64,000 bases of DNA from JAGPCK01 sp964535575 (GCA_964535575.1 CAZHTC010000007.1:62001-126000), one strand, 5' to 3'; counted from the first letter of the stretch, positions 42,602-50,777 are shown. The notes: generated by a model from the sequence alone, not told the origin. Made by a program: numbers and translations.

Positions 42602-44077
42602 ATGTCGAACAACGAGGATATTTTCAAAAAGGTAGTATCACACGCCAAGGAATATGGATTTGTATTTCCGTCAAGCGAAATTTATGACGGACTGGGTGCA
42701 GTATATGATTACGGGCAAAACGGAGCCGAGTTAAAAAATAACCTGCGCACCTACTGGTGGAAGGCCATGGTGCAGATGCACGAAAATATTGTGGGCATTG
42801 ATGCCGCTATTTTTATGCACCCCAAAGTATGGAAGGCCAGCGGCCATGTGGATGGTTTCAGCGACCCCATGATTGATAATAAAGATTCAAAAAAACGCTA
42901 CCGTGCTGACCAGTTGCTGGAAGATAAAATAGCCCGTTACGAAAAAGACGGTAAAACCAATAAAGCCACCGAGCTGCAGGCAGCCATGGACAAAGCATTA
43001 CTTGACAATGACCTGCCTCAATTAAAAGCATTAATTGAACAACATGAAATAGCCTGCCCCATCAGCGGCACCCGTAACTGGACTGATGTGCGTCAGTTCA
43101 ACCTGATGTTTGCCACCGAAATGGGAGCAGCAGCCGATGAATCGGACAAAGTGTACCTGCGGCCTGAAACAGCTCAGGGTATTTTTGTGAATTTTCTAAA
43201 TGTGCAAAAAACCGGAAGAATGAAAATTCCTTTTGGTATTGCCCAAACCGGTAAAGCTTTTCGTAATGAAATCATCGCGCGCCAGTTTATCATGCGCATG
43301 CGCGAGTTTGAGCAAATGGAGATGCAGTTTTTTATCCGCCCCGGTACACAAAAGCAATGGTACGAGTACTGGAAAGAAGCACGCATCAAATGGCATCACA
43401 AACTTGGTTATGGTAAAGAGAAATACCGTTTTCACGACCACGTAAAGCTGGCCCATTATGCCGATGCGGCAGTTGATATTGAATATGATTTTCCTTTTGG
43501 TTTTAAAGAAATGGAAGGCATACACAGCCGTACCGATTTTGATTTGCGCAATCATCAGGAACTGTCAGGAAAAAAATTACAATACTTTGATGCGGAGCTG
43601 GATGAAAACGGAAAACCTTACGGCAATTATATTCCTTACGTTATTGAAACATCTATTGGCTTAGATCGGTTATTCCTTGCCACCCTTTGCGCCTGTTATA
43701 AGGAAGAAGAAGTGGTGTCGGGCGAGAACAAAGATACAAGAGTGGTGCTGGCATTGCCGTCTCTGCTTGCTCCATATAAAGTGGCTGTTTTTCCGCTCAC
43801 CAAAAAAGACGGACTGCCCGAAAAGGCCCGTGAGATAATGGATGAACTGAAATTTGATTACAACTGTTTTTACGAAGAGAAAGATGCCATTGGCAAACGT
43901 TACCGCAGGCAGGATGCATTGGGGACTCCGTTTTGTATTACGGTAGATCATGATACATTAAATGATGACACGGTGACAATTCGTTACCGGGATACCATGT
44001 TGCAGGAACGTATTCCTGTAGCGAAAATAAAGGAGATACTTAGGGAAGAATTGGATTGGAAGAAATTGCTGGTCTAA
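42602..44077 (+). CDS. glyS: Glycyl-tRNA synthetase
   Basis: About 491 residues from ATG 42602 (MSNNEDIFKKVVSHAKEYGF). The frame is open further up, but that part lies upstream of the promoter. It is the single-chain class II alpha2 type, as in eukaryotes and Bacteroidota: motif 1 region GLGAVYDYGQNGAELKNNL, motif 2 region AFRNEIIARQFIMRMREFEQ, YVIETSIGLDRLFLATL for motif 3, and the C-terminal anticodon-binding domain (APYKVAVFPLTKKDGLPEKA). It charges tRNA-Gly with glycine in the cytoplasm. The end overlaps the small convergent gene by 4 nt. Confidence 0.96.
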   Translation: MSNNEDIFKKVVSHAKEYGFVFPSSEIYDGLGAVYDYGQNGAELKNNLRTYWWKAMVQMHENIVGIDAAIFMHPKVWKASGHVDGFSDPMIDNKDSKKRYRADQLLEDKIARYEKDGKTNKATELQAAMDKALLDNDLPQLKALIEQHEIACPISGTRNWTDVRQFNLMFATEMGAAADESDKVYLRPETAQGIFVNFLNVQKTGRMKIPFGIAQTGKAFRNEIIARQFIMRMREFEQMEMQFFIRPGTQKQWYEYWKEARIKWHHKLGYGKEKYRFHDHVKLAHYADAAVDIEYDFPFGFKEMEGIHSRTDFDLRNHQELSGKKLQYFDAELDENGKPYGNYIPYVIETSIGLDRLFLATLCACYKEEEVVSGENKDTRVVLALPSLLAPYKVAVFPLTKKDGLPEKAREIMDELKFDYNCFYEEKDAIGKRYRRQDALGTPFCITVDHDTLNDDTVTIRYRDTMLQERIPVAKIKEILREELDWKKLLV

Positions 44078-44364
44078 GTATTTTCTTCAAACTCTTTTAA
44101 CCTCCGTTCATTGCTGTTCCACATCCATTGCGAAATGAGGTATCCGGCAATAAAATTCCATACAATAAGCGAGGCGATAATTAACAGAAATTCTCCGCTT
44201 CGCACATAGGCTCCGCTAAAGCCTTTTTGCAATAAACGAAACACCAATAATATCAATGTTACCCAGATGCTCATCATCAGGGTGTTTTTTTTAATAAAGG
44301 CGGCCTTACCTACTTTACGTTTTTCTTTCCAGTAGGCGGCAAACTGTTTTTCCTTATCATCCAT
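44074..44364 (-). CDS. Small two-TM membrane protein
   Basis: A 96-residue protein: charged N-terminus (MDDKEKQFAAYWKEKRKVGK), then two transmembrane helices (LMMSIWVTLILLVFRLLQ and FLLIIASLIVWNFIAGYLIS) and a charged tail (NERRLKEFEENT). No family was recognised. It overlaps glyS by 4 nt at the 3' end, and a TAGTTTCG (near -7) lies at 44369-44376. Confidence 0.72.
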   Translation of the reverse strand: MDDKEKQFAAYWKEKRKVGKAAFIKKNTLMMSIWVTLILLVFRLLQKGFSGAYVRSGEFLLIIASLIVWNFIAGYLISQWMWNSNERRLKEFEENT

Positions 44365-44544
44365 ACCACGAAACTACATAAACAGTTGAATCATTCGGCA
44401 TATCACGGTGCTCAAATCAGGTTCTGTCAGGTCATTTTTGAACCCTAAGGCAGGTTTTGTTTTGTAAGTGTCTTGAGTACACATACACCATAAGCAAAAA
44501 TAATTAATTGATATAAAGGTATTTAAGTAAATATGTATTGACAA

Positions 44545-44562
44545 TATATGTAGATACATATA
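44545..44562. promoter_or_regulatory. Palindromic candidate operator of the MarR regulator
   Basis: TATATGTA-GA-TACATATA, a perfect 8-bp inverted repeat with a 2-bp centre, 41 nt before the MarR ATG. Its size and position suit MarR autoregulation. A second small palindrome TATTG-A-CAATA overlaps its left edge (44536-44546). The rest of the gap 44365-44603 is AT-rich with nothing else seen. Confidence 0.6.
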
Positions 44563-44603
44563 AATTGCATAAAAATTGAACAAAGCCCAACATCAAACAA
44601 AAA

Positions 44604-45053
44604 ATGGAACTGGAAAAAGAAATACAGCAAAGCAAATTCAAAAGCCAAAAGCACAAAGCGCTATTGAATATCATTTTTACAGCCAGCTGGCTCGATTGCG
44701 CGCAACAAAGGCGCTTTAAAGAACATGGCCTTACCCCGCAGCAATACAATGTGCTTCGCATCCTGCGCGGACAAAAAGGAAATGCTATTTCGGTAAACGG
44801 CATTCAGGAACGTATGCTCGATCGCAGTTCCAATGCCTCGCGGTTAATTGATAAACTGCTCGAGAAAAAATTAGTGAAACGCGTTGTGTGTAAAGAAGAC
44901 AGAAGGCAGATGGAGATTTACATTACCGATAAAGGACTGGATTTGCTTAATGAAATGGATGAGGGAGTAAATGCTGCCGAACAAAATTTCGGAAACATAA
45001 CCGAAGATGAGGCCAAACAATTAAACCAGATCCTTGATAAACTCAGAGATTAA
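44604..45053 (+). CDS. MarR-family transcriptional regulator
   Basis: A 149-residue winged-helix repressor. The DNA-binding core is GLTPQQYNVLRILRGQKGNA, then the recognition helix in MLDRSSNASRLIDKLLEKKL and the wing CKEDRRQMEIYITDKG. The first 30 residues and the C-terminal helix make the dimer interface. It is followed after 23 nt by YceI and heads a block of redox genes, so it probably represses itself and at least the first YceI gene until a ligand or thiol change releases it. The only Cys seen are in HNI-type positions (WLDCAQQRRFKE and VVCKEDRR), which leaves thiol sensing possible. Confidence 0.9.
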   Translation: MELEKEIQQSKFKSQKHKALLNIIFTASWLDCAQQRRFKEHGLTPQQYNVLRILRGQKGNAISVNGIQERMLDRSSNASRLIDKLLEKKLVKRVVCKEDRRQMEIYITDKGLDLLNEMDEGVNAAEQNFGNITEDEAKQLNQILDKLRD

Positions 45054-45076
45054 AACAAAATAAAAATTAAAATATC

Positions 45077-45685
45077 ATGAAAAAAAACATGTTCATTATG
45101 GCCGTTGCAACCCTGGGTTTGGTTGCTTCCGCCTTCACCCCTAATGCCATCACTTCTTACAAAGTGGATGCAGCAAAAAGTTCATTAAAATGGCACGCCA
45201 AAAAAGTAACGGGCGAGCATCATGGTACCGTGCGTTTTGCCGATGGTTCATTGGCATTTAACGGCAATACACTTACCGGAGGAACCATTAATATGGATAT
45301 GACCACTATTGATGTGACCGATTTAACCGGAGAGTGGAAAGACAAATTGGTTGGTCACTTAAAGTCGGACGACTTTTTCTCTTCTGCCAAACACAACAAC
45401 GCAACTATGATTATTAAATCTGCAACAGCTATTAAAGGTGCCGCTGCCGGAACCCCAAATTACACAATACAGGCAGAGTTAACCATTAAAGGAATTAAAA
45501 ACATGGTTACTTTTCCGGCTACAGCAACCGTTAACGGAAGCAATGTAAGCGCCACAGCTACTTTCCCAATTGACCGTACAAAGTATGATATCAAATATGG
45601 TTCAGGTTCTTTCTTTTCTGATTTAGGGGATAAAGCCATTGATGACAGTTTTACCATCACCGTAAATCTGGTTGCAGTTAAATAA
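45077..45685 (+). CDS. Exported YceI-family protein
   Basis: A 202-residue protein. The N-terminal MKKNMFIMAVATLGLVASAF is a signal peptide, so it works in the periplasm. The YceI lipocalin-like barrel follows: YKVDAAKSSLKWHAKKVTGE, VGHLKSDDFFSSAKHNNATM and SFTITVNLVAVK. Members bind isoprenoids or ubiquinone-like lipids. It is 23 nt after the MarR gene. A second, leaderless YceI lies at 46616 with pirin between them. Confidence 0.92.
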   Translation: MKKNMFIMAVATLGLVASAFTPNAITSYKVDAAKSSLKWHAKKVTGEHHGTVRFADGSLAFNGNTLTGGTINMDMTTIDVTDLTGEWKDKLVGHLKSDDFFSSAKHNNATMIIKSATAIKGAAAGTPNYTIQAELTIKGIKNMVTFPATATVNGSNVSATATFPIDRTKYDIKYGSGSFFSDLGDKAIDDSFTITVNLVAVK

Positions 45686-45717
45686 ACGAATTAGGTTAGG
45701 TTGTTTTCATTTCTTCA

Positions 45718-45748
45718 CATGGCTTCCTTCGGTAAACGAAGGGCCATG
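45718..45748. promoter_or_regulatory. Stable intergenic hairpin between YceI and pirin
   Basis: Outer arms CATGGC / GCCATG and inner arms CCTTCG / CGAAGG around GTAAA with a TT bulge, 12 bp in all. No T-run follows, so it may stabilise the upstream mRNA or weaken readthrough rather than terminate. It divides the MarR-YceI pair from the genes downstream. Confidence 0.6.
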
Positions 45749-45852
45749 ATGAAGGAAAAAGTAAAACGGAACAAAAAAATTTCTGAAAAATCATTGCCTC
45801 GAATAATACCGCTTGCAGCATGTAAAAACTGCCGGCACAAATACATATTAAA

Positions 45853-46566
45853 ATGGCAAATACCGTTATTCACAAAGCCGAATCAAGAGGACACGCCAAC
45901 CACGGCTGGCTCGATTCGCATCACACATTTAGTTTTGCCTCGTACTATAATCCCGAACGAATGCACTTTGGTGTACTCAGGGTTTTAAACGATGATATTG
46001 TTGAATCGGGCATGGGCTTCGGCACACATCCGCACGACAATATGGAGATTATTTCCATTCCGCTGTCTGGAGATTTGGAGCATAAAGACAGCATGAATAA
46101 TGTGGCGGTGATAAAGCAAGGCGATGTTCAGATTATGAGTGCCGGAACGGGTATTTACCATTCGGAGTACAACCGTAACAAAGACCGGAAAGTAAACTTT
46201 TTACAGATATGGGTTTTCCCTAAAGAGCGTAACATAACACCGCGCTACGACCAGAAAAACTTTAGTTTAGAAGACAGGATAAATAAATTTCAGCAACTAG
46301 TATCTCCAGCAGGAGAAACGGAAGGCATCGATATCAATCAGGACGCATGGTTTAACCTGATTCATCTCAAAAACAATTTTGAAACCGGCTACACCATTAA
46401 GCGCAAGGGCAACGGAGTATATGCTTTTGTACTTGAAGGTTCGGTAACCATCAATGATCAAACGCTGAACAAGCGTGATGGAATGGGAATTTGGGACACA
46501 GACCGGATCTCTATTCAATCAGCAGGCGATGCAGAGGTGTTGTTGATGGATATACCCATGCAATGA
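45853..46566 (+). CDS. Pirin-family protein (first)
   Basis: A 237-residue bicupin. Metal ligands are the His/Glu set in FGTHPHDNMEIISIPLSGDL and EHKDSMNN, and the family signature SRGHANHGWLDSHHTFSF is at the N-terminus. The C-terminal cupin ends VLLMDIPM. Relatives oxidise flavonoids (quercetinase) or bind iron and respond to oxidative stress. It precedes the cytoplasmic YceI by 49 nt. Confidence 0.92.
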   Translation: MANTVIHKAESRGHANHGWLDSHHTFSFASYYNPERMHFGVLRVLNDDIVESGMGFGTHPHDNMEIISIPLSGDLEHKDSMNNVAVIKQGDVQIMSAGTGIYHSEYNRNKDRKVNFLQIWVFPKERNITPRYDQKNFSLEDRINKFQQLVSPAGETEGIDINQDAWFNLIHLKNNFETGYTIKRKGNGVYAFVLEGSVTINDQTLNKRDGMGIWDTDRISIQSAGDAEVLLMDIPMQ

Positions 46567-46615
46567 CAGAACAGTACTTAACAATAATCAGTTTTAAATT
46601 TAAAAATAAAAAGAC

Positions 46616-47158
46616 ATGACAACAATAGCACAAACCAGTTGGGGCATTGATGCAGCGCACAGCGAAATCGGATTTAAAGTTCGTCACCTGGTGATAAGCC
46701 ATACGTCCGGAAAATTTGACCGTTTCGAAGCAAAGGTTATTTCCTCAACCGATGATTTTACAGATGCAGCTATCTCATTCTCGGCCGATGTTGACAGCAT
46801 TAATACAGGCAACGAGCAACGGGATGGGCATTTAAAGAGCGATGATTTTTTTAACGCAGCCCAATTCCCAAAACTGAACTTCAAATCAACTTCCTTTAAA
46901 AAAGTTGACGGAGGCGAATATAAATTATCAGGAGATCTTACCATTCGCGACATTACTAAAAATGTAATTCTTAACGTTGATTTTGGTGGTATGATTACTG
47001 ACCCATGGGGAAATGTGAAAGCAGGTTTTGAAGCCACCGGAAAAATTAACCGCAAAGATTTTAACCTCAAGTGGGATGCATTTACCGAAGCAGGCGGTGC
47101 AGTGGTGTCTGATGAAATTAAACTGCAACTTCATATTGAACTGCAGAAAAACGCTTAA
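46616..47158 (+). CDS. Cytoplasmic YceI-family protein
   Basis: A 180-residue YceI without a signal peptide. Landmarks are WGIDAAHSEIGFKVRHLVIS, DGHLKSDDFFNAAQFPKLNF, GDLTIRDITKNVILNVDFGG and FNLKWDAFTEAGGAVVSDEI. It should bind a hydrophobic isoprenoid-like ligand in its barrel. Its place between two pirin genes suggests a shared chemistry, such as quinone handling; this is inferred from order only. Confidence 0.92.
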   Translation: MTTIAQTSWGIDAAHSEIGFKVRHLVISHTSGKFDRFEAKVISSTDDFTDAAISFSADVDSINTGNEQRDGHLKSDDFFNAAQFPKLNFKSTSFKKVDGGEYKLSGDLTIRDITKNVILNVDFGGMITDPWGNVKAGFEATGKINRKDFNLKWDAFTEAGGAVVSDEIKLQLHIELQKNA

Positions 47159-47179
47159 CAAAAAGAGAGGAGGGGTAAC

Positions 47180-48040
47180 ATGAAACTCCGTACAATTAAA
47201 ACCACCGGTTATGCCCACGAATTCCAGATGGGCCCCATGCGTGTGAAGCAGCCTTTGCCTTCCCGCCATATTGAACAGGTTAGTCCGTTTATTTTATTAC
47301 ACCATGCCGGCCCCACTCGTATAGAGGCGGGCCGGCCCCGTGCCCGACTCAGCCCTCATCCTCATCGCGGATTTGAACCGGTTACTTTTGTTTTTTCCGG
47401 AAAAATACATCATCGCGATTCAATGGGAAACGAAGGATTTTTAGAGGCTGGCGATGTACAATGGATGACAGCCGGAAAGGGAGTCATTCACAGCGAAGGG
47501 CCTTCGGAACAGTTTGCAGCGGAAGGTGGAATGATGGAGATCATTCAGCTATGGATTAATCTGCCGCGAAAAGATAAAATGACGGAACCCCGGTATCAGG
47601 ATATTCCTGCGTCTTCCATACCACAAATGGAACTGGCTGATGGCAAATGGAAATTGAAAGTGGTATCCGGAGAATTCATGCAGGTAAAAGGTCCGGCTAA
47701 AACATTTTCCCCCATTCAGGCGGTAATGATAGTGTTTGAAGCGGGAGCTACTGTTCAGTTACCGGTAAAAGAAAATTTTAACGCCATGATCTATGTGTTG
47801 GAAGGGAAACTGGAAATTAATGAACAACCCATTGCGCACCGAAATATGGTAGAGTTTGCCAATGACGGAGACACCATTCAATTAACTTCGGTTGAAAATG
47901 GTAAAATGCTTTTTTTAGCCGGGGAGCCAATAGATGAACCATTGGTTTCCTATGGCCCGTTTGTAATGAACACACAAGAAGAAATTGAACAGGCAGTTTT
48001 AGATTATGAAACGGGACAAATGGGTAACCTTGATTTTTAA
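47180..48040 (+). CDS. Pirin-family protein (second)
   Basis: A 286-residue bicupin of the longer pirin type. It has RLSPHPHRGFEPVTFVFSGK with the N-terminal metal ligands, then IHHRDSMGNEGFLEAGDVQW and MTAGKGVIHSEGPSE, and the C-terminal cupin (MIVFEAGATVQLPVKENFNA). It differs clearly from the first pirin (237 residues), so it is an old paralogue rather than a recent copy. It sits 21 nt after YceI and 2 nt before the FrnE-like gene, so co-transcription is very likely. Confidence 0.93.
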   Translation: MKLRTIKTTGYAHEFQMGPMRVKQPLPSRHIEQVSPFILLHHAGPTRIEAGRPRARLSPHPHRGFEPVTFVFSGKIHHRDSMGNEGFLEAGDVQWMTAGKGVIHSEGPSEQFAAEGGMMEIIQLWINLPRKDKMTEPRYQDIPASSIPQMELADGKWKLKVVSGEFMQVKGPAKTFSPIQAVMIVFEAGATVQLPVKENFNAMIYVLEGKLEINEQPIAHRNMVEFANDGDTIQLTSVENGKMLFLAGEPIDEPLVSYGPFVMNTQEEIEQAVLDYETGQMGNLDF

Positions 48041-48042
48041 AA

Positions 48043-48693
48043 ATGATGAAGCCTGTTATTACGATTGATGTTGTGTCAGATATTGTGTGCCCCTGGTGTT
48101 ATATCGGGGAAGCCCGTTTAAAGAAAACCATGGAGCAAAGTGCAGCAACGTATGATTTTGATATCACCTATCACCCCTTTGAGCTGAATCCACACATGCC
48201 GGAAGAAGGCAAAGAAGCAGTTGCTTACTACTCCGAAAAATTTGGCGGGGACCTGAGGATGAAACAAATTTTTGCTCAGACAGCGGCCACCGCTTATGCC
48301 GAGGGTCTGGAGCTCGATTTAACAAAACAGACCATTGCACCAAATACCTTTCTTGCCCACCGTCTTGTTGCCTTTGCAAAGAGCAAAGGAATGCAATTGC
48401 CTGTAGTACATGAGTTATTTCTGGCATATTTTACTCAAGGGAAAAACATGGGGGATATGGGGGTGCTTACCGAGATTGCGTCATTGCTTGGTATGGACAA
48501 GCATGAAGCAGAAACGATACTTAAAGGGAACGACTTTTCGGATGAGGTAAGTCAGGCCCAGTTGCACTGGAGAAATATGGGAATCAGCAGTGTTCCTTCC
48601 TTTATTATTCAGCATAAATACCTGGTGCAGGGAGCACAACCACCCGAATCTTTTCTGGAAGTTTTCAGAGAGGTTGTAAAGGAAAAAAGCTAA
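48043..48693 (+). CDS. DsbA-family oxidoreductase (FrnE-like)
   Basis: A 216-residue cytoplasmic thioredoxin-fold protein. The N-terminal IDVVSDIVCPWCYIGEARLK has the CPWC redox motif, with an inserted helical domain (YSEKFGGDLRMKQIFAQTAA). The cis-Pro loop is SSVPSFIIQHKYLVQGAQPP, and the protein ends ESFLEVFREVV. This matches FrnE, linked to oxidative stress and polyketide pathways. It begins 2 nt after the pirin stop. It is likely to act on protein or small-molecule thiols. Confidence 0.93.
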   Translation: MMKPVITIDVVSDIVCPWCYIGEARLKKTMEQSAATYDFDITYHPFELNPHMPEEGKEAVAYYSEKFGGDLRMKQIFAQTAATAYAEGLELDLTKQTIAPNTFLAHRLVAFAKSKGMQLPVVHELFLAYFTQGKNMGDMGVLTEIASLLGMDKHEAETILKGNDFSDEVSQAQLHWRNMGISSVPSFIIQHKYLVQGAQPPESFLEVFREVVKEKS

Positions 48694-48782
48694 CCCGTTT
48701 AAGGAGGGGATTAATACACGGCTGTCTTATTTACTGAAAAATTTCCGGTACCTCGTTGATATCTAACACCTGGGCGCCTGGG

Positions 48783-48790
48783 TATTTTTG
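48783..48790 (+). promoter_or_regulatory. Candidate -7 box ahead of the NAD(P)-binding gene (TATTTTTG)
   Basis: Exact TAnnTTTG match, 79 nt before the ATG at 48870, with TTG at 48756-48758 (24-bp spacing, too long for a good -33). Confidence 0.4.
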
Positions 48791-48869
48791 TAAATTTGGT
48801 TGCGGAAAATTAACTGCTGCAAAAGTTAAATTTTTAATAATTAATCGGCCGGGGGCAGGAGTCTTACAC

Positions 48870-49496
48870 ATGAAGGTAATTATTTTCGGTTCAACCGGTA
48901 GGGTTGGAAATCAATTGGTGTTGCAGGCACTTGTAAAAAAATATATGGTCACAGCCTTTTTACGCAAGGCAGATGATTTGCCTTTTAGTAGCGAAAATCT
49001 GGTGAAAATTGAAGGCAATGTTCTGGATGAGGAAGCTGTAACAAATGCAGTGGCCGGACATGAAGCAGTATTGGTATCGCTGGGCGATTTTAAACCCGAT
49101 GAAGAAGTGACGCTGATGTCGGAAGGAGCAAAAAACATTTTGTGGGCCATGAAACAAAATGGTATCAGAAGAATTATAGGGGTAGGTAATTCGGGCATAT
49201 TGCAGCACGATGAAATTGAGTTGAGAAAAAATCAGGAAGATTTCCCTTCTTACCTGCAACATGTGGCCGAAGATCACTTGCGGGTGTTTATGCGTTTTCA
49301 AAAAAGTGAACTAGACTGGACTATGGTATGCCCCAATAATATTCCTGATGGTGGTGCTACAGGAGTTTACCGGATACGAAAAAATTACCCGCCAAAACAT
49401 GGAATAGGTATTCGTACGGGCGATGTGGCGCATTTCATGCTGCGCGAGCTTGAGGAAAAGAAATTTTTTCACACCAGGGTTGGGATCGCTTATTAA
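48870..49496 (+). CDS. NAD(P)H-binding protein (NmrA/SDR-like)
   Basis: About 208 residues from ATG 48870 (MKVIIFGSTGRVGNQLVLQA). An upstream in-frame ATG at 48756 gives a poor leader before the Rossmann start. The dinucleotide site is FGSTGRVGNQ, followed by GNVLDEEAVTNAVAGHEAVL and the helix LRKNQEDFPSYLQHVAEDHL, and RIIGVGNSG replaces the typical SDR active site. It resembles atypical SDRs used as quinone or flavin reductases and redox sensors. It lies 8 nt before the DODA gene. Confidence 0.85.
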   Translation: MKVIIFGSTGRVGNQLVLQALVKKYMVTAFLRKADDLPFSSENLVKIEGNVLDEEAVTNAVAGHEAVLVSLGDFKPDEEVTLMSEGAKNILWAMKQNGIRRIIGVGNSGILQHDEIELRKNQEDFPSYLQHVAEDHLRVFMRFQKSELDWTMVCPNNIPDGGATGVYRIRKNYPPKHGIGIRTGDVAHFMLRELEEKKFFHTRVGIAY

Positions 49497-49504
49497 GCCT
49501 GAAA

Positions 49505-50380
49505 TTGAAACGGAGTGATTTTATAAAAACAATTGTAACGGGTGCAATTGGAGTTACCATGATGGATTTAAAAACTTTCGGAAGTCAGGTGCTTAATGAA
49601 AAAGGCACTGAACGTATGCCTGCCTTATTTATTGGGCATGGGTCACCCATGAATGCCATACAACATAATAAATTTACTGAAGCACTAGGGAAAACAGGAA
49701 AAGAAATTCCGCATCCCAAAGCGATTTTGGTTGTTTCGGCCCACTGGCAAACCAGAGGAACATTTGTAACCGTTGCCGAAAAACCGGAGATTATTTATGA
49801 CTTCGGTGGTTTTCCCGATGAATTATTCCGGGTGAAATATCCGGCACCGGGTTCCCCTTCTTTTGCCGGGGAAGCAAAAAGGGCTGTGACGCTTACTGCT
49901 GTTCAGGAAGACAAATCCTGGGGACTTGATCACGGAGCATGGACCATTCTGAGGCATTTATATCCACAGGCCGATATTCCGGTGTTTGAATTCAGTCTGG
50001 ATTATACCAAACCACCCGAGTACCACTATAAGTTGGCCAAAGAACTAAATGTTTTGCGTGATAAAGGGGTGCTGATTATAGGAAGTGGCAATATTGTTCA
50101 TAACCTCGGAATGCTTAACTGGCGCGACCCGAACGCTAAATTTGAATGGGGTGTGGAGTTTGACACCAAGGTGACAAACGGTTTATTGGCAAAAAATCAT
50201 GAGGAGCTGATACATTATGAAAAAATGGGAACTGCGGCTACACTCTCGGTTCCTACCAATGAGCATTACCTGCCAATGCTTTATACGGCTGCTTTGCAGC
50301 AAAATAATGAATCATTGGAATTTATTTACGAGGGCATTGAAATGGGCTCCATCAGTATGCGCTGCTTCAGGGTGGGCTAA
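49505..50380 (+). CDS. 4,5-DOPA-type extradiol dioxygenase (class III)
   Basis: A 291-residue member of the DODA/YgiD family with a TTG start at 49505. Zinc or iron ligands are the His of FIGHGSPMNAIQHNKF, the His of VVSAHWQTRGTFVTV and the His in GLDHGAWTILRHLYPQ, all as in YgiD. The N-terminal segment (MKRSDFIKTIVTGAIGVTMM) looks like a leader of the Tat or membrane-targeting type with no twin Arg, so the true start may be later. Relatives cleave catechols or DOPA. At the end of a pirin block, catechol or quinone detoxification is a reasonable guess. Confidence 0.87.
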   Translation: MKRSDFIKTIVTGAIGVTMMDLKTFGSQVLNEKGTERMPALFIGHGSPMNAIQHNKFTEALGKTGKEIPHPKAILVVSAHWQTRGTFVTVAEKPEIIYDFGGFPDELFRVKYPAPGSPSFAGEAKRAVTLTAVQEDKSWGLDHGAWTILRHLYPQADIPVFEFSLDYTKPPEYHYKLAKELNVLRDKGVLIIGSGNIVHNLGMLNWRDPNAKFEWGVEFDTKVTNGLLAKNHEELIHYEKMGTAATLSVPTNEHYLPMLYTAALQQNNESLEFIYEGIEMGSISMRCFRVG

Positions 50381-50423
50381 TGCTTGTGGTACGAATATTG
50401 CTAACAAAACAAGATTTCTAAAT

Positions 50424-50431
50424 TATATTTG
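50424..50431 (+). promoter_or_regulatory. Candidate -7 box (TATATTTG) before the small membrane protein
   Basis: Exact TAnnTTTG followed by C, ending 4 nt before the GTG at 50436. Confidence 0.55.
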
Positions 50432-50435
50432 CTGC

Positions 50436-50777
50436 GTGTTAAACAAACTGCAACATGTTTTATTGGGTATAATAGTACTGGCGCTGATCAGGGTGTTTAT
50501 GCTTACCGTTCCGGGAAGTATGGACGAGAGCCATGTACATGCTTTAATAAAAAAAACCAATGATAAGGAATTATGTACTCTAAGCGCCATCACCGATAGT
50601 GAAGACGATGATGAACCCGGGAGGAAAAAAATAAAAGCCGGGTATGCCGGATTACCTGTTCCGTTTAGTTACTTTACTTCTTTCGTAGCCGAACATCCCG
50701 TTTGCGGCCTTAGTTTAAGGGATATTCTTTTTATCCCTAAGCATCTTAGCAGCCATATCTGCTGCTGGCGTATTTAA
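50436..50777 (+). CDS. Small membrane protein upstream of dabA
   Basis: A 113-residue frame from GTG 50436. The frame is also open upstream, inside the DODA gene, but the -7 box at 50424 makes 50436 the sensible start. It opens with VLNKLQHVLLGIIVLALIRV, one hydrophobic helix, then an acidic stretch (ITDSEDDDEPGRKKIKAG), and ends VCGLSLRDILFIPKH plus a short Cys-bearing tail. No family was recognised. The stretch to dabA (50778-50939) carries only the palindrome described separately. Its place suggests a link with the Dab locus, but this is weak. Confidence 0.5.
   Translation: MLNKLQHVLLGIIVLALIRVFMLTVPGSMDESHVHALIKKTNDKELCTLSAITDSEDDDEPGRKKIKAGYAGLPVPFSYFTSFVAEHPVCGLSLRDILFIPKHLSSHICCWRI

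Noticed and set aside
44538..44564. Canonical -35/-10 promoter for marR
   Set aside because: TTGACA-N15-TATAAA has poor spacing and is not the consensus used by Bacteroidota sigma; the overlapping palindrome explains the sequence better.
50217..50435. Upstream extension of the small membrane protein frame inside the DODA gene
   Set aside because: It lies in another frame of the clearly conserved dioxygenase and upstream of the -7 box at 50424.
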